A DNA stretch of 64,000 nt. It comes from DATJKD01 sp963834855 (GTDB lineage: Bacteria > Pseudomonadota > Gammaproteobacteria > Steroidobacterales > Steroidobacteraceae). The DNA is taken from the NCBI GenBank assembly GCA_963834855.1, contig CAWIDH010000006.1, positions 62,001 to 126,000 on the forward strand, written 5' to 3'. A program made the position numbers and the translations under genes. The notes beneath the pieces were generated by a model. The model ran no database searches, was not told the DNA's origin, and saw nothing but the letters and a program-made list of their open reading frames with translations. This document shows, piece by piece, positions 9,404 to 20,557 of this stretch (within the stretch, counting starts at the first letter, position 1; each line of letters starts with the position of its first letter).

Positions 9404-12400
9404 ATGACTTACAGCGATGCAATCAGTGCGAGGACGGGCGGCAGCCGGATGCGGATCCGGCTGCTCGCTTTCGTGCTGTTGCTGGGCGCGGCGCTTCGCG
9501 GCTCGCGCGGACGATTGCTCCGCCTACCCGGGCGGCGTGCTCGATGGCTTTGCCGGCACCCCCGCTCCCACGCAACATCAAGATCGACACGAATTGCACG
9601 CTCAGGAATTACCCGGGGGGATGAGCACCAACTTCGCCTTCGACAACAACGACCCCGACGTCCTATCTCGTCATCTTCGACAATGTCCGCCACACCGGCC
9701 AGATGGCGTGCAACGCCGTCGCCGGCCACGCCATCTGGTTTACCAACGGATCGTCAACCGGCATCCATGAGGGCTGTCAGAACCTTTTCATCCCCGTAGA
9801 GAAGATCGACAAGCAGAACCCGGGGCCGCTACGCCACGGTCGGGCGTGCCCTTCACCTACCAGCTCACGATTCCGATCCTGTTCGCCCCGTTCCCGTTCC
9901 CCGGCACCGTCATCAACGACAGCGGCTCGCTCAACGACCTGCACCACGTCGTTGTCACGGACGATCTCAACGCGACGGGCGCGGTGCTCTCCTACGTGAG
10001 CCACGCCATCACCTGGAAGGACACCGGGACGCCCGTGCCACATGCCTTCTCCAACGCGGGCGGACTGCTCACCTTCGATTTTGGCGACCTCATCATCCCG
10101 GCCGGGCGTCAATTCGTCATCGAGATTACGGTCGTTGCCGACGACACGCCGGCGAATGCTATCGGCACACAGTTCGTCAACACCGCCAAGTGGAGCTTCG
10201 GGCGGCTCATCAACGGCGTGTTCCACGAGCCCCTACCGGGCGAGTGGGGCGTCACACCGCCGATGACGATCGTTGCGCCGAAGCTCGTGGTCGACAAGAC
10301 CGGCCCGGCGACGATGAACCTGGGCGAGACCGGTCAGTTCGCGATCGACGTTCTGAACTCCGGGCTCTCGGACGCCTGGAACGTGACGCTCCGTGACCGC
10401 CTGCCGAACGGACCCACCGGCGGCATGTGCGACATGACGCCTGTGATCTCGAGCGTCACGCTCGCCGGCAACCCGCTCACGCAGGGGACGCACTACACGC
10501 TCGCCTACACCGGCGCGCCCAACTGCGAGCTCACGCTCACGCTGACCGACGCCGCCGGGTCGATCGGGCCCAGTGAGCATCTGATCGTCAGTTACCAGAC
10601 GGAGCTCGACGCCGATACACAGAACGGCGTCAGCCTCACCAACGTCGCCGGGGCCACCGAGTGGTTCAACGGCGACAGCAGCAATGCCAACCGGATCGCC
10701 TTCACGCGCACGCTGACCAACGGCACGGTCGGCACGCTCGATCACGAGGATGCGCACACCGTGTCGGCGCTGCTCTCGGGATACTTCTTCGAGAAGACCG
10801 CCGCGAACCTCACCACCGGCGCGAATCCGACGGCGACGGCTGCCGCGGGTCATACGCTCCGCTACACGCTGCGACTCCAGAGCGCCGATCCGCTCACGAA
10901 CGTTCGCGTTTACGACGAGCTCGACACACTGAACGCATCGCCGGCCTTCGTGCCGGGCACGCTCACCCTCGTCGCGTATCCGGCGGGCGCCGACATCAGC
11001 AACACGAGCAGCACGGGTGGCGCCAAGGGCACCGGCGTCATCGACATCCGGAACCTGAGCGTCCCGGCCGGCGGCGAGATCCTGATCCAGTTCGATGTGA
11101 CCCTGGCCTCGAGCCTCTCGAACGGCACCGTCGTTGCCAACCAGTCGGCGCTCCGTCTCACCGACGGCACGCCCTTCGCGTTGAGCGACGATCCCAACGT
11201 AAACGGCCGGGCCGATCCTCTCGTCGCGGGCGACGAGGATCCCACCCGCGTCGCGATCGTGCCGACGACGCTGGTGTTCGAGAAGACCGTGGCCAACGTG
11301 ACCACCGGCGCGAACCCGGCGGCCGTAGCGAGCCCCGGCGATCGGTTGAGATATCGCCTGCGCCTCGAGAACCTCGCCGACTTCGAGTTGAGCGGCCTGA
11401 CGCTGCGCGACGAGATCGATCGTCTGAACGCCGACCCGGCTTTCCAGCCCGGCACGCTCACGGTCGTCACGGTGCCGGCCGGCGCCGATGCGAGCAACAC
11501 GAACGCCACCGGCGGTGCGAGCGGCACGGGCGTGCTGGACGTGCGCAATCTGACGCTCGCTCCGTCGGGCGGCACCGCAATCATCGAGTTCGAGGTGACG
11601 CTGGCGCCGATCATCGGCAACGGCACGAACGTGCTGAACCAGTCGCAGTTGCTGAATGGCGGTTCGGCGGTTATCGCGCTCTCCGATGACCCGAACATCA
11701 ACGGTGCCGCCGACCCGAATATCGCCGGCGACGAGGACCCGACGCGGATCCGCATCGTGTCCGCATCCGCGTTCCGGGTGCAGAAGATCTCCACGGACAT
11801 GACCGGCGATCCGGCCATCCTGCGTGCCGGCGAGACGCTGCGCTACACGATCACGGTCAGGAACACTCGGCATCGTCGGACGCGACCGGCGTCACGCTCC
11901 GCGACCAGATCCCGGTCAACACGGCCTACGTGGCCGGCAGCACCACCTTGAACGGCGCAGCCGGTCGCGGACGTCGGGGGCACCTCCCCGCTCGTCGCGG
12001 GCATGCTGATCAATTCGCCGCAGGATCCGACACCGGGCGCGATGCCGGCCGACCCATCGAGCGGGCCGGACACCGCCGCCACCATCACGTTCGACGTCGT
12101 CGTCGACCCGGACGCCATCGACGGCACGGTCATCTCGAACCAGGGCTTCGTGAGCGCAGTCGACATCGCGGATGTGCCGTCCGACGATCCCGCCACGCCG
12201 GTCCCCAATGACCCGACGCGCGACATCGTGGGCGACCTGCCGCTGCTCTTCGCGGCGAAGAGCGTCGTGCTGCTTCGGCGACCAGGGCACGCCGGGCGTC
12301 GTCGATCCGGGCGACGTGCTGCGCTACACGATCAGCGTGCAGAACTCGGGCACGATTGCCGCGACCGGCGTGGTGCTGCGCGACCCGGTGCCGGCGAACA

Positions 12401-15012
12401 CGACCTATGTCGCGGACTCCACGCTGCTGAACGGGCTGCCGGTCGGCCAGCCGGACGGCGGCGCCTCGCCGCTCGCTGCGGGTATCGACGTGAGCTCCTC
12501 GGACCTGACGCCGCCGCTGCCCGGTGCGGGCGCCGGCACGGTCTCGCCGGGCGCCACCGCGGTGCTGCAGTTCGACCTGCGCGTCAACGACGGCGTCCCG
12601 ACGGGGACGCTCATCAGCAACCAGGCGGTCGTCGAGACCGTCGAGGTGCCGAACCTGCTGACCGACGGTGACGGCAACCCCGCGACCGGACCCGAGCCCA
12701 CGGTCGTGGTGGTCGGCGCGGGCCAGCAGCTCTCGATTACCAAGCAGGTCGCGGTGGTCGGCGGCGGACCCGCGGTGCCGGGCGCCGAGCTCGAGTACGT
12801 CGTGACCGTTACCAACATCGCGGCGGTGCCGGCCCTGTACGTCGTCATCACCGACGATCTCGATGCATCCCAGACCGGCTACCTCACCTACGTGGATCAG
12901 TCGGCGACGATGAACGGCGCGACCGCCGGCGTGAGCTTTGCCGGCACGACGATCACCGCCGACTACTCCACGGAGAACGGCGCGCTCGCGCCAGCTGCGA
13001 CCGTGGTGCTGCGCTTCAGGGCCACCATCGCGGCGGGCCTCGCGATCGGCACGCGTGTCACCAACACCGCGGTCGTCAAGTGGAACAACCCGCCCCAGAC
13101 GGCCACTGCGAGCGTCTCGATCGACATCGGCGGCATGCCGGGAGTCGGCATCCTGAACGGCAACGCGTGGCACGACACCGACTACGACGACACCCTGGAT
13201 ACGGCCGAGCGTCTGCTCGAGGGCTGGAGCGTCGATCTCTACCGCGACGGTGAGCTCGTGTTCTCGACCCTGACCGATGCGAGCGGCGCGTATCGCATCA
13301 GCGGCGTCGCGCCGAACTACGCGACGGGCGAAGCCTACGAGCTTCGGTTCCGCGCGCCCGGAGCGGTCGCCACGACCGCGGCGCTCGGTCGCGCGGCGTC
13401 GGACTTCACGAACTACATGCAGCGGATCTCCGACATCGTCGTGCCCGCGGGCGGCAACCTGCAGGGTCTCAACCTGCCGATCGACCCGAACGGCGTCGTC
13501 TACAACTCCGTCACGCGCTACGCCGATCGCCGGTGCGCGTCGTGACGCTGCTCAACGCGGGCAGCGGCGCCGCCCTGCCGGCGACCTGCTTCGACGATCC
13601 GGCGCACCAGGGCCAGGTCACGCTGGGGAACGGCTGGTACAAGTTCGAGATCAACTTCAGCGACCCGGCCTGCCCGAGCGGCGGCAATTACCTGATCGGC
13701 GTGACCGTGCCGGGCTCGGGCTACGTCGCCGGCTATTCGGAGTTCATCCCGCCGATCTCCGGTCCCGTCGACCGCGCCGTTCGCGGTGCCGTCCTGCCCG
13801 GCCAGCGCCAACGACGCGATCGCGGCCACGGCGCAGCACTGCGAGGCGCAACCGTCCGAGTTCGCGCCGGCGGCGGCGGTGCCGGCGCGCAGCGCCGGGA
13901 CCAACCACCACGTGCACCTGACGCTCGACGGCAGCCAGCCGCCGGGCTCGAGCCAGCTCTTCAACAATCACCTGCCGCTCGATCCGGTGCTCGATGGGGC
14001 GGTCGCCATCAGCAAGACGACGCCGATGCTGAACGTCACGCGCGGCCAGCTGGTGCCCTACACCATCACGGTGCACAACCAGTTCGAAGTCGCGCTGCCG
14101 GACGTGACCATCGTCGACCGCTTCCCGGCGGGCTTCGTCTACGTCGAAGGCTCCGCGCGGCTCGACGGCGTGCCGGTGGAGCCGACGGTCGCCGGGCTCG
14201 AGCTCGCCTGGAGCGGGCTCACGCTGTCGGCCTCCGGCGAGCACACGCTCCTGATGCTGCTCGCCGTGGGCGGCGGCGTGACCGAGGGCGAATTCGTCAA
14301 CCGTGCGCAGGTCGTGAACGGCCTGACGGGCAACGCGATGTCGGGCGAGGCGACCGCGACCGTGCGCGTCGTGCCGGATCCGACCTTCGACTGCACCGAC
14401 GTGACGGGCAAGGTGTTCGACGACGCCAACCGCAACCGGATCCAGGACGGCGGCGAGCGCGGCCTCGCCGGCGTGCGTGTCGTGACCGCGCGCGGGCTGT
14501 CGGCGATCACGGACGCGCACGGCCGCTACCACATCACCTGCGCCATCACGCCGATGGAAGGCCGCGGCAGCAACTTCGTGCTCAAGCTCGACGACCGCAC
14601 GCTGCCGAGCGGCTACCGGCCATCCACGGAACGGGCACTCGTCCAGCGCGCGACGCGTGGCAAGGCGCTCAAGTTCAATTTCGGCGCGTCCATCCATCGC
14701 GTCGTCGGGCTCGACATCGCCGATGCCGTGTTCGTGCCGGGCACCACCGAGATCCGCGGCCAGTGGCAGCCCCGGCTGCAGCTGCTGCTCGACGAGCTCA
14801 CGAAGGCTCCGGCCGTGCTGCGTCTCTCGTATCTCGCCGACGTCGAGGACGCGGACCTGGTCGAGAAGCGCGTGCAGGCCATACGCGAGCAGGTCACCGA
14901 ACAGTGGGAGGCAATGAACCCAGGCTATCAGCTCGCAATCGAGCCCGAAGTCTTCTGGCGCCTCGGCGGTCCGCCTGAGAAATCCGCCGTGCGCGAGCCG
15001 GCCGGCAGGTGA
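9404..15012 (+). CDS. Giant DUF11/SdrD-like repeat surface protein (about 1,870 aa)
   Basis: The ATG at 9404 follows gaggg; GTG 9383 and ATG 9449 are alternatives. A signal peptide (IRLLAFVLLLGAAL) precedes an N-terminal domain with NIKIDTNCTLRNYPGG and HTGQMACNAVAGHAIWFTNG. A long series of DUF11-type Ig-like repeats follows (FEKTAANLTTGANPTA; FEKTVANVTTGANPAA; DVLRYTISVQNSGTIAATGV). Two SdrD-B-like folds carry Asp/Asn-rich loops typical of Ca2+ sites (GNAWHDTDYDDTLDTAE; GKVFDDANRNRIQDGGERG). The C-terminal ~100 residues look OmpA-like (DAVFVPGTTEIRGQWQPRLQ). About 13 frame breaks, nearly all fitting one extra base, are needed for one protein; the frames join cleanly, except one apparent lost base near 9615. 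It overlaps the leader of the giant OmpA-like gene and sits under the riboswitch. Surface adhesin or filament is inferred. Confidence 0.72.
10786..11754 (+). repeat. Two adjacent ~160-residue DUF11 modules inside the surface protein
   Basis: The block from about 10786 to 11262 and the block from about 11275 to 11754 encode modules of the same plan. Both begin with FEKT-AN-TTGANP, pass through PAF-PGTLT and PAGAD-SNT, and end with ALSDDPN-NG-ADP and AGDEDPTR. The DNA has diverged, so the duplication is old. The ALSDDPN/AGDEDPT stretches are acidic and could bind calcium. Confidence 0.75.
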
Positions 15013-15017
15013 TCGGT

Positions 15018-18000
15018 ATGTTCAGACGCATCTCACTGCTGCTTCTCTCGTGCGGGTTCACGGCCTTGCCGGCCGTCCATGCCGAGGATGTCGTGGACTC
15101 GCGGCTGGGCGAGCCCGTCGAACGACACCTGGACGACTACCAGCCGTTCGGCAAGTGGACGCACGATCCCGTCGGTGCTCGAAAGCGAAGCCGGCGACCG
15201 GCTCGAGACGCAGCAGGTCGTCGGCGAGGAGATCGAAACCGTCAAGCTCACGGGCGTCGTGCCGCCGATACGCTTCGAATCCGGCGTGGCCGACATTCCG
15301 GGCGGCTATGTCGAGCGGCTGGGCAAGATCCTCGACGGCATGCGGGACCGCAGGAACGTGCGGGTGCATTTCGTCGGTCACGCCGACTCGCAGCCGCTGT
15401 CGGAGGGGCTCGCGCAGGTCTATGGCGACAATGCGGGCCTGTCGCGTGAGCGCGCGGGCGAGGTGGCCGAGTTCTTCCAGCTCGCGCTCGGGCTGCCGCC
15501 GGACGCCATTTCGTTCGAATGGGCCGGCGACACGCGGCCGATCGCCAGCAACGCAACCGCCGATGGCCGGGCGCTCAATCGCCGCGTCGAGGTCGAGGTC
15601 TGGTACGACCAGCCGAAGGAAAGCCTGCGCGAGGAGGAGGTGCTCGTCACCGAGGACTTCAAGCAGGTCAAGGTCTGCCGTGTCGAGACGGTCTGCAAGC
15701 TGCGCTACCTGGAGGGTCACGCGCGCCGTGCGCGCGTCAGGAACCTCGTGGCCCCGCTGCGTTACGAGGACGACACGACCGGCCCGAGCGAGGAATTCAC
15801 ACGGCAGGTTCGCCAGGCAGTCCACAACCTGCGCGACAAGCAGAACGTCCGGATCCGCTTCATCGGCTACACGGATGACGTGCCGCTGACGGGGCGGGCC
15901 GCGAGCATCTACGGCAACCACCTGGCGCTGTCGAAGGCGCGGGCGCACCGCGTGGCGCTCGCCATGCAGGAGACGCTCGAGCTCCCGAGCTCTGCGTTCG
16001 AGAGCGATGGCCGCGGCGCGTCGTTGCCGGTCGCGTCCAACGACACCGCCCAGGGGCGCTCGCTCAACCGGCGCGTCGAGGTCGAGTTCTGGTACGACGA
16101 TCCGCTGCAGCAGCTGTCCGATGAGCCTCAGCTGTGCCCGGCCGAGGAGGGCGACGAGCTGGTCACGAAGGTGTACGACCCGCCCTGGGGCCGCATCGAG
16201 CCGCTGCAGCTTACGAACGGGCGCGCCGTGATCCCGCCGGGCTACACCGAGAGCCTGCGCCGGGCGATGACCGATCTGAACGGTCGCCGGAGCGTGCGGC
16301 TGCGATTCATCGGGTACACGGCCAACGAACGCCTGGACCGCCGCACGGCGATGGTCTACGGCGACGACGTGGGCCTCTCCGCGGCGCGCGCGAAGCGCGC
16401 GATGGAGACGGTCAGCGGGCAGATGAGCCTCGCGGCGTCACAGGCCGAGCACGAAGGCCGCGGGTTCGTGCACTCGGACGACGTCGTGAACGCCGGGTTC
16501 ATCCGCGGCGAGGACTCGTACGTGCGGGTGCAGGTCGTCTATGACGAGCTCGCGCCGCTCGACGACTACGAGGGCGTGGACATCACGCGTCTCACCCGGG
16601 AGCTCAAGCCGAAGAGCCCCTATGAGCTCAACCTGATGCGCATCACGGTGGATGGCCAGCCGATCGACGACCCGGGACGCAGCTCCTCGGACATCCAGCG
16701 CTGCACCGACGTCGCGCTCGACAAGGCCAATATCGAGTTCCGGTTCGACAACCTCGAGTCGCGACGGCGGCTCGCCGTCGCGGCGACGCCGGCCTCGGTG
16801 GAATTCGTCGATGCGGGCGATGGCGGGATGACGGCATCCCCCGTGCGCTTCCGCATGTACGCGAATTACGGGCACTTCATCGAGCGCTCGGAAGTTCGCA
16901 TCTTCGCCCCTGGCCAGTCGGTGCAGTCCTCGCCGCTCACGGTGCTCGAGATGGACCGCGCCGGGTTCGCCGAGTGGGAACCGTCGATGGAGCGGTTCCC
17001 CGGGCCGGTTCGTGAGCTCAAGTACGTGCTGCGTGCCTACGACGCCAAGGGCAACTTCGACGAGACGAGCCCGAGGCCGCTCTGGATGGTCTACCGGGCC
17101 GCGACCGCGCCAGAAGCCGGGGCGGAGTCGTCGTCGCAGCCGACAGAGCAGGCGAACCAGGCGGAACAGGACGGTCAGTCGGAACAGGCCGACCAGTCGG
17201 AGCAGGCCGGTGAGGTCGACCCGGCGAGCCTGCCGGAGCAGGTCGGTCAGCAGGACGAGGCCGGTCCGACGGAGCAGGGCGCCGAGCAAGAGCAGTCCGA
17301 TCAGCAGGAGCAGGCCGATGCAGCCGGAGCGGACCATTCCGCCCGAGCAGGAGCGCCAGCTGCTGGCCGCCTACGGCGAAAACGACCTCGCGATCCGCAA
17401 CATCCAACTGGGCAGCGGCACGATCAAGGTCCGCGGCAGCGGAGTGCCGCCGGGGCATGGTGTCTGGGTCGCGGGTCAGCCGGTGCCGGTCGATGCCCAG
17501 GGCAACTTCGTCGCCGAGGAGATCATGCCGTCGGGCGCGCAGACGGTCGAAGTGGCGCTGTTGGACGAGGCCGGCAACGGGACGCTCTTCCTGCGCGATC
17601 TCGAGCTCAAGCGCAACGACTGGTTCTACGTCGGTGTCGCGGACGTCACGGTATCCGAGAACCGCACCAACGGTCCCGCGGAGCTGCTGCAGGGCGCGAA
17701 TGCTCCCCAGGACCTCGACTCGTCGCTCGACGGCCGGTTCGCGTTCTACACGAGCGGCAAGTTCGGCGAGCACTGGCGGTTGACCGCGAGCGCAGATACG
17801 CAGGAGGGCCCGCTGGACGACCTGTTCAGCAACTTCCTCGACAAGTCACCCGACGCCCTGTTCCGGCGCATCGATCCCGATTACCACTACCCGACCTTCG
17901 GCGACGACGGGGTCGTCGAGGAAATGGCGCCGACGATGGGCAAGTTCTTCGTCAAGGCGAGCCGCGGCGAGAGCCACGGCCTGTGGGGCAACTTCAAGGT

Positions 18001-20302
18001 CGGCTACCTGCAGAACGAGCTGGCCCAGGTCGACCGCGGTCTATACGGCGCCAACGCGCACTACGAGTCCGAAGCCTCGACCAGCTTCGGCGAGCAGCGC
18101 TATGCGATCGACGGATTTGCGGCCGAGCCCGGCACGGTGGCCAGCGCCGAGGAGTTCCGCGGTACCGGCGGCTCGCTGTATTTCCTGCGGCGCCAGGACA
18201 TCCTGGCGGGCTCCGAGACCGTGCGCATCGAGTTGCGCGACAAGGACTCCCGCATCGTGACCGGCGTCGTGAACCTGCGTCCCGCGCTCGACTATGACAT
18301 CGACTACCTGCAGGGCCGGGTGCTGCTGTCCGAGCCGCTGTCCGCGACGGTCGACGACGACCTGCTGATCAGGAGCGGCGGCGTGAGCGGCGACGAGGCC
18401 TTCCTGGTCGTCCGCTACGAGTACACGCCGGGCTTCGACGATCCCGACGCGGTGGCCGCGGGCGGGCAGGGCCACGTCTGGTTCAACGAGCACGTCAAGC
18501 TGGGCCTGACTTCCAATGCCAACGACGAGGGGGACGAGGACGCGAGCCTGCACGCTGCGGACGTGACCGTGAGGATGAGCGCCGAGTCCTGGATCAAGGT
18601 CCAGGCCGGTCGCAGCGATGGCCTGGTCTCCAATGCGATGCGCTCGGACGACGGCGGGTTCGACTTCTACGGCTACGACGACCTGGGCTTCACGGAGGCG
18701 AGCGCGGATGCCTACCGCGCCGATCTCAGCGTGGGCCTCAGCGACTTCTTCGCGAACGGCAAGGGACGCCTGACGCTCTACGGGCAGACGCTGGGCGAAG
18801 GCTATTCGGCGCCTGGGCTCGCCACGCTCACGGACACCGACCACCTCGGCGGCACATTCGAGATGCCGATCACCGAGCGGCTGCACGTCAAGGCGAAGAG
18901 CGACCAGCGGATCCAGAAGCTGGGCCTGGAGACCAGCGCGCACGAGCTCGACCTCGGCTTCCAGGTGACCGACGCGTGGAGCGTGAGCACGGGCCTGCGC
19001 AACGACCTGCGCGAGGACCACTCGCCGGTCGTGCCCCTGACGCAGGAGCAGGGCGAGCGCACGGACGGCATCGCGCAGGTCGCCTACGACTCGGGGTCCA
19101 CGTGGCGTGTCTACGGCTTCGTGCAGGACACCCTGTCGAAGGACGGTGACCGCGAGGACAACGGCCGCATCGGCACCGGCGGCTCGTACCGCTTCACCGA
19201 CCGCTTGCGGCTCGACGCGGAAATGTCCGACGGCGACCTGGGGCCCGGCGGCCGGCTGGGCACCAACTACCTGCTCTCGGATCGCACGAATCTCTATCTC
19301 AATTACGCGGTCGAGAACGAGCGCGCCGACAACGGCATGTACTCACGCCGGGCCAACCTGGTGTCGGGCGTGAAGCGGCGCCTGTCGGACGCCAGCAGCG
19401 TGTACCTCGAAGAGCGTTACCAGGACACCGAGTCGCTCGCGGGTCTCACCCATGCGACCGGGATCAACCTGGTTGCGACCGACCGCTGGAACCTCGGCGC
19501 CAATGCCGACTTCGGGACCTTGACGGACTCCCAGACGGGCGCCGATACCGACCGCAAGGCCGGCGGGTTCCGGGTGGGCTATGGCTACGAGTCGATACAG
19601 CTCTCGAGCGCGATCGAATACCGCATGGACGAGACCGAGCAGCTGGACACCAGCGTGACCGAGCGAACCACGTGGCTCTTCCGGAACAACCTCAAGTACC
19701 AGCTCACGCCGGACTGGCGCGTGATCGGCAAGCTCAACCACGCGGTGAGCGACAGCACGCAGGGCGACTTCTACGACGGCGGCTACACCGAGGCCGTGGT
19801 CGGCTACGCCTATCGGCCGGTGCTACACGACCGGCTCAACGCGCTCGCGAAGTACACGTACTTCTTCAACGTGCCCACCACCGACCAGGTGACGCTGCAG
19901 GACACGGCCGCCGAGTTCATCCAGAAGAGCCACGTCGCCTCCGTCGACCTCACGTACGACCTGACCCCGGCCTGGTCGATCGGCGGCAAGTACGCTTACC
20001 GGCTGGGCGAGATCAGCCTGGACCGCGAGAACCCGGAGTACTTCGACAACACGGCTCAGCTCGTGGTCCTGCGCACCGACTTGCGCTTCCGCGAGGTCTG
20101 GGAAGGGCTGGTCGAGGCCCGCGCGCTCGACCTGCCCGACATCGACCAGCAGCGCGCCGGCGCCCTGGTGGCCGTCTACCGCTACCTCGGCGAGCACTTC
20201 AAGGTCGGTGCCGGCTACAACTTCACGGACTTCTCCGACGACCTGACCGACCTCAGCTACGACCACCAGGGCGTGTTCATCAACCTCATCGGGTCGATGT
20301 AA
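15018..20302 (+). CDS. Giant outer-membrane protein: three OmpA-like domains, EQ-rich linker, C-terminal beta-barrel
   Basis: About 1,760 residues. The ATG at 15018 lies 5 nt past the previous stop, so the pair is translationally coupled. A signal peptide (LLLLSCGFTALPAVHA) precedes three OmpA-C-like peptidoglycan-binding-type domains (approx. 15240-15620, 15740-16105, 16200-16560; ending LNRRVEVEVWY, LNRRVEVEFWY, RVQVVYDEL). An all-beta domain and a Gln/Glu-rich linker follow (17130-17325), then an Ig-like segment and ~900 residues of alternating aromatic beta-strands ending in a terminal Phe-containing strand (VFINLIGSM), typical of an outer-membrane barrel. Extra bases near 15172 and 17325 break the frame. 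It may anchor the machine to cell wall and outer membrane and export or hold the DUF11 protein. Inferred from domains and position. Confidence 0.75.
17130..17325 (+). repeat. Low-complexity Gln/Glu repeat linker
   Basis: Degenerate repeats of gagcag, gcc and ga(c/t)cag encode EQA/SEQ/DQSEQA motifs between the periplasmic domains and the barrel of the giant OmpA-like protein. One apparent frame break lies at its end, where the repeated units make alignment slippage easy. Confidence 0.75.
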
Positions 20303-20307
20303 GCCGG

Positions 20308-20336
20308 CGAATAATTGGCTCGGAGCCGAATTTTCG
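20308..20336. repeat. Imperfect palindrome, copy 2 of the dispersed family
   Basis: A ggctc-g-gagcc core with A/T-rich arms ending in cgaa/ttcg lies 5 nt after the stop of the giant barrel gene. Arms match at about 11 of 14 positions. The position and trailing tttt suggest transcript termination or stabilisation. The rest of the gap to 20557 holds no convincing gene; ataac repeats at 20480-20491 (ataaccggataac) may belong to the cys promoter. Confidence 0.6.
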
Positions 20337-20557
20337 GGTGTAACCCGGCGCCGGTGTTCCGGTTCTTACAAATCGGCGCCCGGGTCATGGGCATAGCCTC
20401 CAGCCTGGGCAGAGCGAATTGGAAGCATTTGGAACACGGGCACCGAAGACCGAATTGGAACCGGCACACCGGCACTTATAACCGGATAACTACCCGGCCT
20501 TTCCGTAGTTGACGGCGCGTCCCTAGCATCGCCTGGTACCCGAACTCCAGGCGTGCC

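Noticed and set aside
10786..11754. DUF11 repeats as a CRISPR-like or recent tandem array
   Set aside because: The units are long protein modules with diverged DNA, not short identical repeats with spacers.
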